Assembly (NCBI GenBank): GCA_002291985.1
Contig: DBBB01000121.1
Location: 1-5,391 of the forward strand
From: Firmicutes bacterium UBA995
GTDB lineage: Bacteria; Bacillota; Sulfobacillia; UBA995
DNA: 5,391 nt
Direction of reading: 5' to 3'
Positions 1 through 5,391 of this stretch are shown here, piece after piece (the stretch's first letter is position 1; each line of letters opens with the position of its first letter). The position numbers and the translations under genes are program-made. A model generated the notes under the pieces. The model did no database searches and was not told the origin of the DNA. It saw nothing but the letters and a program-made list of their open reading frames with translations.

Positions 1-435
1 GCCGGACGCGAGGCGGAGGCCGGCCGGCAACGGGTACTGAGCGAAAGCCGCCTCAAGGCCCGGGCCCTCCTTGCCGGGACCCGGCGGGCGGTGCTGGACG
101 AAGTGTTCGACGCAGCCCGGGCAACAATGGCGGCCGATCGCAGTGCCGAGTACCGGGAGAAGCTGCTGCGCATCCTGTGTGAACTGGCGAGGGGGCCTGG
201 ACACGTGATCCTGTCGCCCGCCGATCGGCGGGACCTCGGCCCCTGGCTGATCGCCCAGGCCAACGCCCGGGCTGGCGCCTCCCTGCAACTGGCGGAGGAG
301 ACCCGCCCGTTGCTCGGCGGGTTTGTGCTGGTCAGCGGGCCGGTCGAGATCAATGTGAGCCTGGATGCAGTCCTGGCGGGGATTCGCGAGGACCTGGAAC
401 CCCGGGTGGCTCGCGTACTCTTTGGAGAGGGATGA
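1..435 (+). CDS. ntpE: V/A-type ATPase subunit E, C-terminal part (5' end outside window)
   Basis: Stator (peripheral stalk) subunit of the V/A-type ATPase. In the family, E pairs with a G/H-type helix and caps the A3B3 head so that the head does not turn with the rotor. The frame is open from base 1, leaving 144 residues plus a TGA stop; full-length E proteins are roughly 190-200 residues, so about 50 N-terminal residues are missing. A GTG at 91 could be read as a start, but the codons before it continue the Arg/Glu/Ala-rich helix typical of the E N-terminal half, so the gene is cut by the window edge. The C-terminal globular domain is recognisable: GGFVL (fragment residues 106-110), EINVSLDA (116-123), then a closing helix with EDLEPRVARVLFG. 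It is followed after 6 nt by subunit C, in the same reading frame. The assignment rests on the C-terminal motifs and the operon position. Confidence 0.93.
   Translation, partial: AGREAEAGRQRVLSESRLKARALLAGTRRAVLDEVFDAARATMAADRSAEYREKLLRILCELARGPGHVILSPADRRDLGPWLIAQANARAGASLQLAEETRPLLGGFVLVSGPVEINVSLDAVLAGIREDLEPRVARVLFGEG
424..431 (+). promoter_or_regulatory. Ribosome binding site for subunit C
   Basis: GGAGAGGG lies inside the last codons of subunit E, with 10 nt between it and the TTG at 442. The next in-frame candidate, ATG at 451, would be about 19 nt away, so this site favours the TTG. Its position within the E coding region fits translational coupling of E and C. Confidence 0.65.
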
Positions 436-441
436 CCGCGG

Positions 442-1311
442 TTGGACTGGATGCATCCGGCACAGGACACGGACTACGCCCATCTCAGCGGACGCATTCG
501 CGCCATGGAAGCCCGCATGCTGGGAGCGGGGCTGTTCGATCGGCTGGCCGATGCCCCGTCGCCGGCGGCGGTTGTCCGGTTGCTGGGGGAAACCGATTAC
601 CGTCAGGTCAGCGAGGCCACGGAACGGGAAGACGTGGTTGAGGCAGTCCTGCTCGGCGTCTACCGGGAAATCCGCGGGTTGAGCCCGCACCCGGCGCCCG
701 TGGACCTGGTCGAACTGGGGCGATGGCTGAGTGGGGAGGCCGGGCGAGCGCGACGAGGGGAATCCAGAGACCAGACGAGCAGGACGCACGAGGAGGACGA
801 GCAACTCCACCGCGAGCGTTTTGCCCGTATGGAACGCGCCGCCCGCGCCACGGGCAGCGTCTTCCTTGAGGAAATGGTGAGCCTGTGGGGCGATCTCGCC
901 AACCTTCAGGCCGCGGCTCGGGCGAAGTTGTTGGGCGGGGCAAGCCTTTCCCTGGCCCGGCGCCTGGTGCCCGGCGGCCGGGAACACGGGTTGTTCCGGC
1001 AGATCTTGGGCGAGCCCTGGGAGCAGATGCCGAGAATGTTCGCCGGGACGCCGCTGGAGCGGGTAGCGGCACGAGCGGCCGAGGAGGCCGTACGGGAGGG
1101 CGCCTTCCCGACCCTGGGCAAGACAGGGGACGATGTCCTCATCGCCTTTGTCCGGGGCGCCCGGCGTCTGGCCATGGGGCCGGAAGTCGTCACCGGCTTC
1201 TTGCTGGGTCGGGAGATCGAAGCCCGCAATCTCCGCATCATCTTCCTGGGGGTTGGCCGGGGTATGGGGGCCCCCGCCATCCGGAGGAGGCTGAGAGAAC
1301 CATATGTCTAA
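442..1311 (+). CDS. ntpC: V/A-type ATPase subunit C (central-stalk socket, d-type), short form
   Basis: Homologue of archaeal/bacterial V-ATPase subunit C (eukaryotic d, AC39), the funnel that seats the D/F central shaft on the membrane rotor ring. It encodes 289 residues, against about 320-350 in the family. TTG 442 is chosen because of the Shine-Dalgarno at 424-431; ATG 451 is the alternative, and either puts the family-typical Tyr-Ala then R-x-R-A-M-E-A-R segment near the N-terminus (residues 12-25). Recognisable parts are the N-terminal helices (about 10-92), a central helix with GSVFLEEMV then DLANLQ (151-156) and AKLLG (161-165), and a C-terminal module with GPEVV, EARNLRIIFLG and a closing RLREPYV. 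The first copy of the repeated D-x-x-N-L-K-like motif, expected just after residue 92, is absent; residues 98-126 are a charged, Arg/Glu-rich stretch instead. The 3' end overlaps subunit F by 8 nt. Family assignment is firm from the motifs and from its place between E and F; the shortening is interpreted in the findings. Confidence 0.92.
   Translation: MDWMHPAQDTDYAHLSGRIRAMEARMLGAGLFDRLADAPSPAAVVRLLGETDYRQVSEATEREDVVEAVLLGVYREIRGLSPHPAPVDLVELGRWLSGEAGRARRGESRDQTSRTHEEDEQLHRERFARMERAARATGSVFLEEMVSLWGDLANLQAAARAKLLGGASLSLARRLVPGGREHGLFRQILGEPWEQMPRMFAGTPLERVAARAAEEAVREGAFPTLGKTGDDVLIAFVRGARRLAMGPEVVTGFLLGREIEARNLRIIFLGVGRGMGAPAIRRRLREPYV
1283..1290 (+). promoter_or_regulatory. Ribosome binding site for subunit F
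   Basis: GGAGGAGG, a very strong Shine-Dalgarno match, lies in the last codons of subunit C, 13 nt before the ATG at 1304. The spacing is slightly long, but an in-frame TGA at 1292-1294 rules out any start between the site and that ATG. Confidence 0.7.
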
Positions 1312-1633
1312 GGTGGGATTCATCGGCTCTCCCGATACGGCGCCCGTCTTCCGGCCGCTCGGCATGGATGTGGCCGAGGTTCACACGGCGGAGGCCGCCG
1401 AGGCTGCCCTCGAGCGGATGTGCCGGGGAGACCATGTACTCGTCTTGCTGGAGGAGGATGTTGCCCGGGACATGGCCGCCGCCGTGGAGCGGGTCAAGCG
1501 CCGGCCGCTGCCGGTGATCAGCCTGGTGCCGGGAGCCGGAGGTAGTCGGGGTACGACCATTGAGGCCATCCGGAAGCTGGTGGAACGGGCGGTAGGTGCG
1601 GATATTCTTTTCAAGGGTGAGGATGTTCCATGA
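1304..1633 (+). CDS. ntpF: V/A-type ATPase subunit F (central stalk)
   Basis: Small rotor subunit that binds subunit D in the central stalk; in the family it also influences ATPase activity by shifting its C-terminal helix. The gene encodes 109 residues, normal for the family (about 100-110). (In Enterococcus hirae naming this position is called ntpG; F is the Thermus/general name.) It shows the expected Rossmann-like alternating beta/alpha plan: a first strand KVGFIG followed by D11-T12 and F16-R17 (the family's IGD-x-DT-x-x-G-F-R-type opening), a hydrophobic strand HVLVLLEED (44-52), the hallmark PLPVI (68-72) with P76-G77, and a C-terminal amphipathic helix ending RAVGADILF. The start is fixed by an in-frame stop at 1292. 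It overlaps C by 8 nt and A by 4 nt (ATGA), which implies tightly coupled, co-regulated translation with both neighbours. Confidence 0.94.
   Translation: MSKVGFIGSPDTAPVFRPLGMDVAEVHTAEAAEAALERMCRGDHVLVLLEEDVARDMAAAVERVKRRPLPVISLVPGAGGSRGTTIEAIRKLVERAVGADILFKGEDVP
1615..1622 (+). promoter_or_regulatory. Ribosome binding site for subunit A
   Basis: GGGTGAGG inside the 3' end of subunit F, 7 nt before ATG 1630. The spacing is ideal, and it supports the ATGA stop/start overlap with F. Confidence 0.65.
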
Positions 1634-3387
1634 AGGGGAAAGTGGTCAAGGTAGCCGGCCCGCTGGTAGTGGCGCAGGGCATCGTCGGCGCGAAGATGTA
1701 CGACGTGGTGCGGGTGGGCGAACAGGGCCTCATCGGGGAAATCATCGAACTGCGTCAGGACCGCGCTTCCATTCAGGTGTACGAGGAGACGTCCGGCCTG
1801 GGTCCGGGGGAGTCGGTGGTCAGTACCAACCGGCCCCTGTCCGTGGAACTTGGCCCCGGACTGATCCAGTCGATATATGACGGTATTCAGCGGCCACTCG
1901 ATGCGATTGCCGCCCAGGCGGGGGAGTACGTGGTCCGTGGCGTGAATGTACCCGGGCTGGACCGGCAGCGCCGCTGGGAGTTCGTCCCGACGGTGGTCAA
2001 GGGGCAAGCGGTGACGGCCGGCGACCTCCTCGGTACCGTGCAGGAGACGCCCCTGGTGCAGCACCGGGTGATGGTACCGCCCCACCTCAGCCAGGCGGTG
2101 GTGGCGGAGATCCGATCCGGCTGCTTCACCGTCGAAGAACCCGTGGCCGTCCTCGATGTCGCCGGCAAGAGCGAGACGGTCAGCATGTTGCAGCGCTGGC
2201 CGGTGCGGCGGGCTCGCCCGGTGAGCCGCAAACTGCCTCCCGTCGTACCGCTGACCACCGGCCAGCGGGTCATCGACACCTTCTTCCCCATCGCCAAGGG
2301 AGGGACGGCCTGCATACCCGGTCCCTTCGGCAGCGGCAAGACGGTGGTCCAGCACCAGCTCTCGAAGTGGGCGGACACAGACATCATCGTCTTCATCGGC
2401 TGCGGGGAACGGGGCAACGAGATGACGGACGTGCTACTCGAGTTCCCCGAGCTGAGCGATCCCCGGAGCGGCCGCCCGCTGATGGAGCGGACGGTGCTGG
2501 TGGCCAATACCTCCAACATGCCGGTGGCGGCTCGCGAAGCGTCGATCTATACCGGCATCACCATCGCCGAGTACTACCGGGATATGGGGTACGACGTGGC
2601 GGTGATGGCGGACAGCACGTCCCGCTGGGCCGAGGCGCTTCGGGAGATATCCGGGAGGCTCGAGGAGATGCCGGGCGAGGAGGGCTATCCCGCCTATCTC
2701 GCCTCGCGGGCTGCCGCCTTCTACGAGCGGTCGGGACGGGCGGTATGCATGGGCAATCCCGCCCGCGACGGCTCGCTCAGCATCGTCGGCGCGGTCAGCC
2801 CTCCCGGCGGCGACCTCTCCGAACCCGTCACCCAGGCCACGCTCCGCATCGTGAAGGTGTTCTGGGGACTTGATGACCGGCTGGCCCAGCGCAAGCACTT
2901 CCCGGCCATCAACTGGCTGCTCAGCTACTCGCTATACACGTCGCGTCTCGATTCTTACTACAGCGACAACTACGGTCCGGCCTTCGCGGCGAACCGGACG
3001 CGTGCCCTGGCCATCCTCCAGGAAGAAGCCGAGCTTCAAGAGATCGTGCGGCTGGTGGGCGTGGATGCCCTGTCCCCTCAGCAAAGACTCACGCTTGAGA
3101 CGGCGAAATCCCTTCGCGAGGACTTCCTGTACCAGAGTGCCTTCCACGAGGTCGACAGCTACTGCTCGATACCCAAGCAGGTCAAGCTACTTTCCATCAT
3201 CTTGAGTTTTCATGATCAGGCGGGGCGGGCGCTTCAGGCGGGTGCGCCGCTGGATGATCTCCTGGGACTGCCCATCCGGGAGCAGATCGCCCGCAGTCGC
3301 TTCGTTCCCGAGGGCGAGCGGGGTAGCCTTGACGCCCTGGAGGCGGGGATTGTCACCGGCGTGGCGGGCGTTCGAGGCAAAGGCTGA
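1630..3387 (+). CDS. ntpA: V/A-type ATPase catalytic subunit A
   Basis: Catalytic subunit (EC 7.1.2.2 if H+-coupled): three copies alternate with B in the A3B3 head, and ATP is hydrolysed or made at the A-B interface. It has 585 residues, normal for bacterial/archaeal A. Domains in order: N-terminal beta-barrel (about 1-68); linker PLSVELGPGL (69-78) and YDGIQRPLD (83-91); the A-specific bulge domain (about 95-185) with WEFVPTV and GTVQET; nucleotide-binding domain (about 190-430); C-terminal helical domain. Visible active-site elements are the Walker A loop GPFGSGKT (231-238, with K237 and T238), the catalytic glutamate in GCGERGNEM (E260, R261), the Walker B strand ending in MADSTSRWAEAL (D328), LEEMPGEEGYPAYL (344-357), and the alpha/beta ATPase signature PAINWLLSYS (425-434). 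All key catalytic residues are present, so the enzyme should be active. ATG 1630 starts exactly at the family N-terminus (MKGKVVKVAGPLV) and overlaps the F stop by 4 nt. Confidence 0.98.
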   Translation: MKGKVVKVAGPLVVAQGIVGAKMYDVVRVGEQGLIGEIIELRQDRASIQVYEETSGLGPGESVVSTNRPLSVELGPGLIQSIYDGIQRPLDAIAAQAGEYVVRGVNVPGLDRQRRWEFVPTVVKGQAVTAGDLLGTVQETPLVQHRVMVPPHLSQAVVAEIRSGCFTVEEPVAVLDVAGKSETVSMLQRWPVRRARPVSRKLPPVVPLTTGQRVIDTFFPIAKGGTACIPGPFGSGKTVVQHQLSKWADTDIIVFIGCGERGNEMTDVLLEFPELSDPRSGRPLMERTVLVANTSNMPVAAREASIYTGITIAEYYRDMGYDVAVMADSTSRWAEALREISGRLEEMPGEEGYPAYLASRAAAFYERSGRAVCMGNPARDGSLSIVGAVSPPGGDLSEPVTQATLRIVKVFWGLDDRLAQRKHFPAINWLLSYSLYTSRLDSYYSDNYGPAFAANRTRALAILQEEAELQEIVRLVGVDALSPQQRLTLETAKSLREDFLYQSAFHEVDSYCSIPKQVKLLSIILSFHDQAGRALQAGAPLDDLLGLPIREQIARSRFVPEGERGSLDALEAGIVTGVAGVRGKG

Positions 3388-3393
3388 GGAGGG
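3388..3393 (+). promoter_or_regulatory. Ribosome binding site for subunit B
   Basis: GGAGGG starts immediately after the subunit A stop (3385-3387) and stands 7 nt before the TTG at 3401. This ideal spacing decides the B start: it supports TTG 3401 over the upstream in-frame ATG at 3212, which lies deep inside subunit A. Confidence 0.8.
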
Positions 3394-3400
3394 AACCCAC

Positions 3401-4780
3401 TTGTTGAAGGAATACCGGACGATCAGCGACGTCTTCGGCCCGCTGGTCGTCGTGGAACAGGTTGACCAGGTCAAGTTCGACGAACTCGTGGAAGTTGAGC
3501 TGCCCGGAGGCGACGTGCGCCGGGGCAAGGTGCTGGAAGCAGCCGAGGGAAGGGCCATGGTCCAGTTGTTTGAGGGCACGGCAGGGGTCGACCTCGCATC
3601 GGCTCGCGCCCGCTTCCTCGGCAAGGTGATGGAACTGGGCGTATCCGGCGACATGCTGGGACGGGTGTTTGACGGTCTGGGCCGGCCCGTTGACGGCGGC
3701 CCGCCCATCATCCCCGATGCGCGCCTGGATATCAACGGCGACCCCCTCAATCCCACCGCTCGCGCTTACCCTTCCGAGTTCATCCAGACGGGCATATCTG
3801 CCATCGACTGCATGAACCCGCTGGTCCGGGGGCAGAAGCTGCCCATATTCTCAGGGGCCGGGCTGCCTCACCCGCAGATTGCCGCCCAGATCGCCCGCCA
3901 GGCCAGGGTGCGCAGCGGCCACGAGCAATTTGCGGTCGTCTTCGCCGCCATGGGCATCACCTTCGAGGAGGCAGAGCACTTCACGACCGACTTCCGCCGG
4001 ACCGGCGCAGTCGAGCATTCCGTGTTGTTCATCAACCTGGCCGACGGCCCGGTCATCGAGCGCCTGGCCACCCCCCGGATGGCCCTGACCACCGCCGAGT
4101 ACCTGGCCTTCACCCGGGGGATGCACGTGCTGGTGATCCTCACCGACATGACCAACTACTGCGAGGCCTTGCGGGAGGTGTCGGCGGCCCGGAAGGAGGT
4201 ACCGGGACGGCGAGGCTATCCCGGATACATGTACACCGACCTGGCGCTCATCTATGAACGGGCGGGGCGGATCCGCGGCAAACCCGGCTCCATCACCCAG
4301 ATGCCCATCCTCACCATGCCTGAAGACGACAAGACCCATCCCATTCCCGACCTGACGGGGTACATAACCGAGGGGCAGGTCATCCTCAGCCGCGAGTTGC
4401 ACAACCGGGGCATCTACCCTCCCATCAACGTGTCCCAGTCCTTGTCGCGCTTGAAGGACAAGGGAATAGGCCAGGACAAGACGCGGGAGGATCATGCCGA
4501 CGTCCTCAACCAGCTCTCGGCCGCCTACGACCGGGGCAAGGAAGCCCGGGAGCTGGCGGTGGTGCTGGGGGAGACCGCCCTGACCCCGGTGGACAGGGAA
4601 TTCTTGCGCTTCGCCGATGCTTTCGAGCGGGAGTTCGTCCGCCAGGGCGAGGATGAAGACCGCACCATCGAGACCACGCTGGACATCGGCTGGCGGCTCA
4701 TGGCCGTCTTGCCCCGGAGCGAACTCAAGCGCCTTTCCGACCGCCACCTGGCCCGCTACCTTCCGTCCGCCGGAGGATAA
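3401..4780 (+). CDS. ntpB: V/A-type ATPase regulatory (non-catalytic) subunit B
   Basis: Partner of A in the A3B3 head; it completes the catalytic site with an arginine finger but does not itself hydrolyse ATP. It has 459 residues, matching the family (about 458-478). The start is TTG 3401, giving MLKEYRTIS, the usual B N-terminus, with a Shine-Dalgarno 7 nt upstream; the second codon is also TTG. An in-frame ATG at 3212 would add 63 residues read from inside subunit A and is not credible. Domains: beta-barrel (about 1-75); MLGRVFDGLGRPVDGGP (85-101); nucleotide-binding-like domain, where the P-loop is replaced by SGAGLPHPQ (151-159) with no GKT, the mark of a non-catalytic B; conserved EVPGRRGYPGYMYTDLA; then PPINVSQSLSRL, in which R350 aligns with the arginine finger known from Enterococcus hirae B. 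The C-terminal helical domain ends with WRLMAVLPRSEL. The usual Asp-Val-Leu-Pro of the PPI-x motif reads Asn-Val-Ser-Gln here, a small variation. It lies 13 nt after A and 6 nt before D. Confidence 0.98.
   Translation: MLKEYRTISDVFGPLVVVEQVDQVKFDELVEVELPGGDVRRGKVLEAAEGRAMVQLFEGTAGVDLASARARFLGKVMELGVSGDMLGRVFDGLGRPVDGGPPIIPDARLDINGDPLNPTARAYPSEFIQTGISAIDCMNPLVRGQKLPIFSGAGLPHPQIAAQIARQARVRSGHEQFAVVFAAMGITFEEAEHFTTDFRRTGAVEHSVLFINLADGPVIERLATPRMALTTAEYLAFTRGMHVLVILTDMTNYCEALREVSAARKEVPGRRGYPGYMYTDLALIYERAGRIRGKPGSITQMPILTMPEDDKTHPIPDLTGYITEGQVILSRELHNRGIYPPINVSQSLSRLKDKGIGQDKTREDHADVLNQLSAAYDRGKEARELAVVLGETALTPVDREFLRFADAFEREFVRQGEDEDRTIETTLDIGWRLMAVLPRSELKRLSDRHLARYLPSAGG
4771..4776 (+). promoter_or_regulatory. 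Ribosome binding site for subunit D
   Basis: CGGAGG in the final codons of subunit B, 10 nt before ATG 4787. An ATG at 4780, overlapping the B stop, is closer but in a different frame from D, so 4787 is the start served. Confidence 0.65.
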
Positions 4781-4786
4781 TGGGAC

Positions 4787-5391
4787 ATGCTTGCCAGGAC
4801 GAATGCCACCCGCATGGAGCTGCTCAAGCTGAAGGGCCGCCTGAAAATGGCCCGGCGGGGCCACAAGCTCCTCAAGGACAAGCGCGACGAACTCATGAAG
4901 GTGTTCCTGGCGAGAGTTCGCGACACGCGCGGCTTGCGGCCCCAGGTTGAGGCGCGCCTGGAGTCGGCTTACCGGGAAGTCGGGTTCGCCCGGGCGGCGA
5001 TGGACCCCGGGGCGCTCGACACCGCCGTATCCGTTCCCGAGGCCCGGACCTGGGTGACGTACGAGGTGCGCAACGTCATGAGCGTGCTCGTACCCCACTT
5101 CGAGGCGCACACCGAGGGCAACCTTTACCCTTACGGCCCGGGCTACACGGCTCCCGAACTCGACGTGGCTATCCGCGAGGTGGCCCGCGTACTGCCATCG
5201 CTGGTCAGACTGGCCGAAGCGGAGCGGGCCGTGGAGCTATTGGCAGAGGAGATCGAAAAGACCCGGCGGCGGGTCAACGCCCTCGAGCACGTGCTGATCC
5301 CCCAACTCGAGTCGGCGGTACGGGAGATAACCATGCGCCTCAGCGAGATGGAGCGGTCCAACGTCAGCCGGCTGATGAAGATCAAGGACAT
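4787..5391 (+). CDS. ntpD: V/A-type ATPase subunit D (central shaft), 3' end outside window
   Basis: Central rotor shaft: a long antiparallel coiled coil that turns inside the A3B3 head and, with F, transmits torque to subunit C and the membrane ring. The frame stays open to the window end, giving 201 residues; family members are about 200-220, so only a short C-terminal piece is missing. ATG 4787 gives MLARTNATRMELLKLKGRL, the characteristic N-terminus (N-x-T-R-x-x-L-L-x-L-K). Further hallmarks are GHKLLKDKRDEL (25-36) in the first long helix and TRRRVNALEHVLIP (159-172) in the second, followed by MRLSEMER and LMKIKD. The middle (about 65-140) is the more variable globular, beta-hairpin part. 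The start lies 6 nt after the B stop, with its Shine-Dalgarno inside B. Nothing suggests a disruption. Confidence 0.97.
   Translation, partial: MLARTNATRMELLKLKGRLKMARRGHKLLKDKRDELMKVFLARVRDTRGLRPQVEARLESAYREVGFARAAMDPGALDTAVSVPEARTWVTYEVRNVMSVLVPHFEAHTEGNLYPYGPGYTAPELDVAIREVARVLPSLVRLAEAERAVELLAEEIEKTRRRVNALEHVLIPQLESAVREITMRLSEMERSNVSRLMKIKD

Larger units (their letters stand above)
1..5391 (+). other. V/A-type ATPase operon interior (E-C-F-A-B-D)
   Basis: Six same-strand genes with junctions of +6, -8, -4, +13 and +6 nt form one transcription unit whose two ends lie outside the window. The longest non-coding interval is 13 nt, so there is no room for an internal promoter or terminator outside coding DNA. 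The order matches the known V1/A1 block of Thermus and Bacillota operons. Genes for the membrane subunits I and K and for the G/H stator helix are expected upstream of position 1, and the end of D lies just beyond 5391. Stoichiometry (three A and three B per complex against one C, D and F) must be set by translation efficiency, since all are on one message. Confidence 0.93.

Noticed and set aside
91..93. GTG at 91 as the start of subunit E
   Set aside because: The frame is open back to base 1 and the upstream codons read as the E-type N-terminal helix, so the gene is truncated by the window rather than starting here.
885..1517. Plus-strand alternative-frame open reading frame (210 codons) across C and F
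   Set aside because: It overlaps two conserved genes in another frame and gives low-complexity Gly/Arg/Pro-rich protein without a recognisable domain.
1381..2355. Long open frame on the minus strand (324 codons) opposite F and A
   Set aside because: It lies opposite well-identified F and A genes; its translation is rich in His/Arg/Gly with no recognisable domain. Long antisense frames are expected in GC-rich DNA with strong third-position bias.
3212..3400. N-terminal extension of subunit B from ATG 3212
   Set aside because: It would overlap the conserved end of subunit A by 176 nt and add Arg-rich sequence unlike any B N-terminus. TTG 3401 has an ideal ribosome site and gives the family-typical start.
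3151..3400. Possible terminator or regulatory hairpin around the A/B junction
   Set aside because: The 13-nt gap holds only the ribosome site, and I saw no GC-rich inverted repeat followed by a T-run here or at the other junctions.
3851..5110. Long open frame on the minus strand (419 codons) opposite B and D
   Set aside because: It is the complement of conserved B and D coding sequence, with no ribosome site or domain recognised; a compositional shadow.

Overview
The window is a run of six head-to-tail genes, all on the + strand, encoding most of the peripheral (V1/A1) sector of a bacterial V/A-type rotary ATPase. The order is E (5'-truncated), C, F, A, B, D (3'-truncated). This E-C-F-A-B-D order is the one known from Thermus and from many Bacillota and archaea. 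The genes coding for the membrane sector (subunits I/a and K/c) and the second stator subunit (G/H) are not here. By the usual layout they would lie just upstream of position 1.

Layout: E, 1-435 (C-terminal 144 residues); C, 442-1311 (TTG start); F, 1304-1633; A, 1630-3387; B, 3401-4780 (TTG start); D, 4787 to beyond 5391. Junctions are a 6-nt gap (E/C), an 8-nt overlap (C/F), a 4-nt ATGA overlap (F/A), a 13-nt gap (A/B) and a 6-nt gap (B/D). Each internal gene has a purine-rich Shine-Dalgarno sequence. No promoter, terminator, RNA gene, mobile element, repeat array or CRISPR was seen, so the segment reads as the interior of one translationally coupled operon. No stretch of 300 bases lacks a gene.

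How the genes work together: A (catalytic) and B (regulatory nucleotide-binding) form the alternating A3B3 hexamer. D and F form the central stalk that turns inside it. C is the funnel-shaped socket joining the central stalk to the membrane rotor ring. E is part of the peripheral stator. The motor couples ATP hydrolysis or synthesis to H+ or Na+ transport; direction and ion cannot be read from this window, because the ion-binding subunit is absent.

Organism: the DNA is strongly GC-rich with G/C-biased third codon positions. Together with strong GGAGG-type Shine-Dalgarno sites and two TTG starts, this suggests a bacterium such as a GC-rich member of the Bacillota (Clostridia/Limnochordia-like) or, less likely, the Deinococcota. 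This is an inference from style and gene order, not a firm assignment.

A, B, D, E and F look like ordinary, intact family members over the parts visible. The one real oddity is subunit C, which is short (289 residues) and appears to lack the first of its repeated helical motifs, with a charged linker in its place. I found no undescribed system here.
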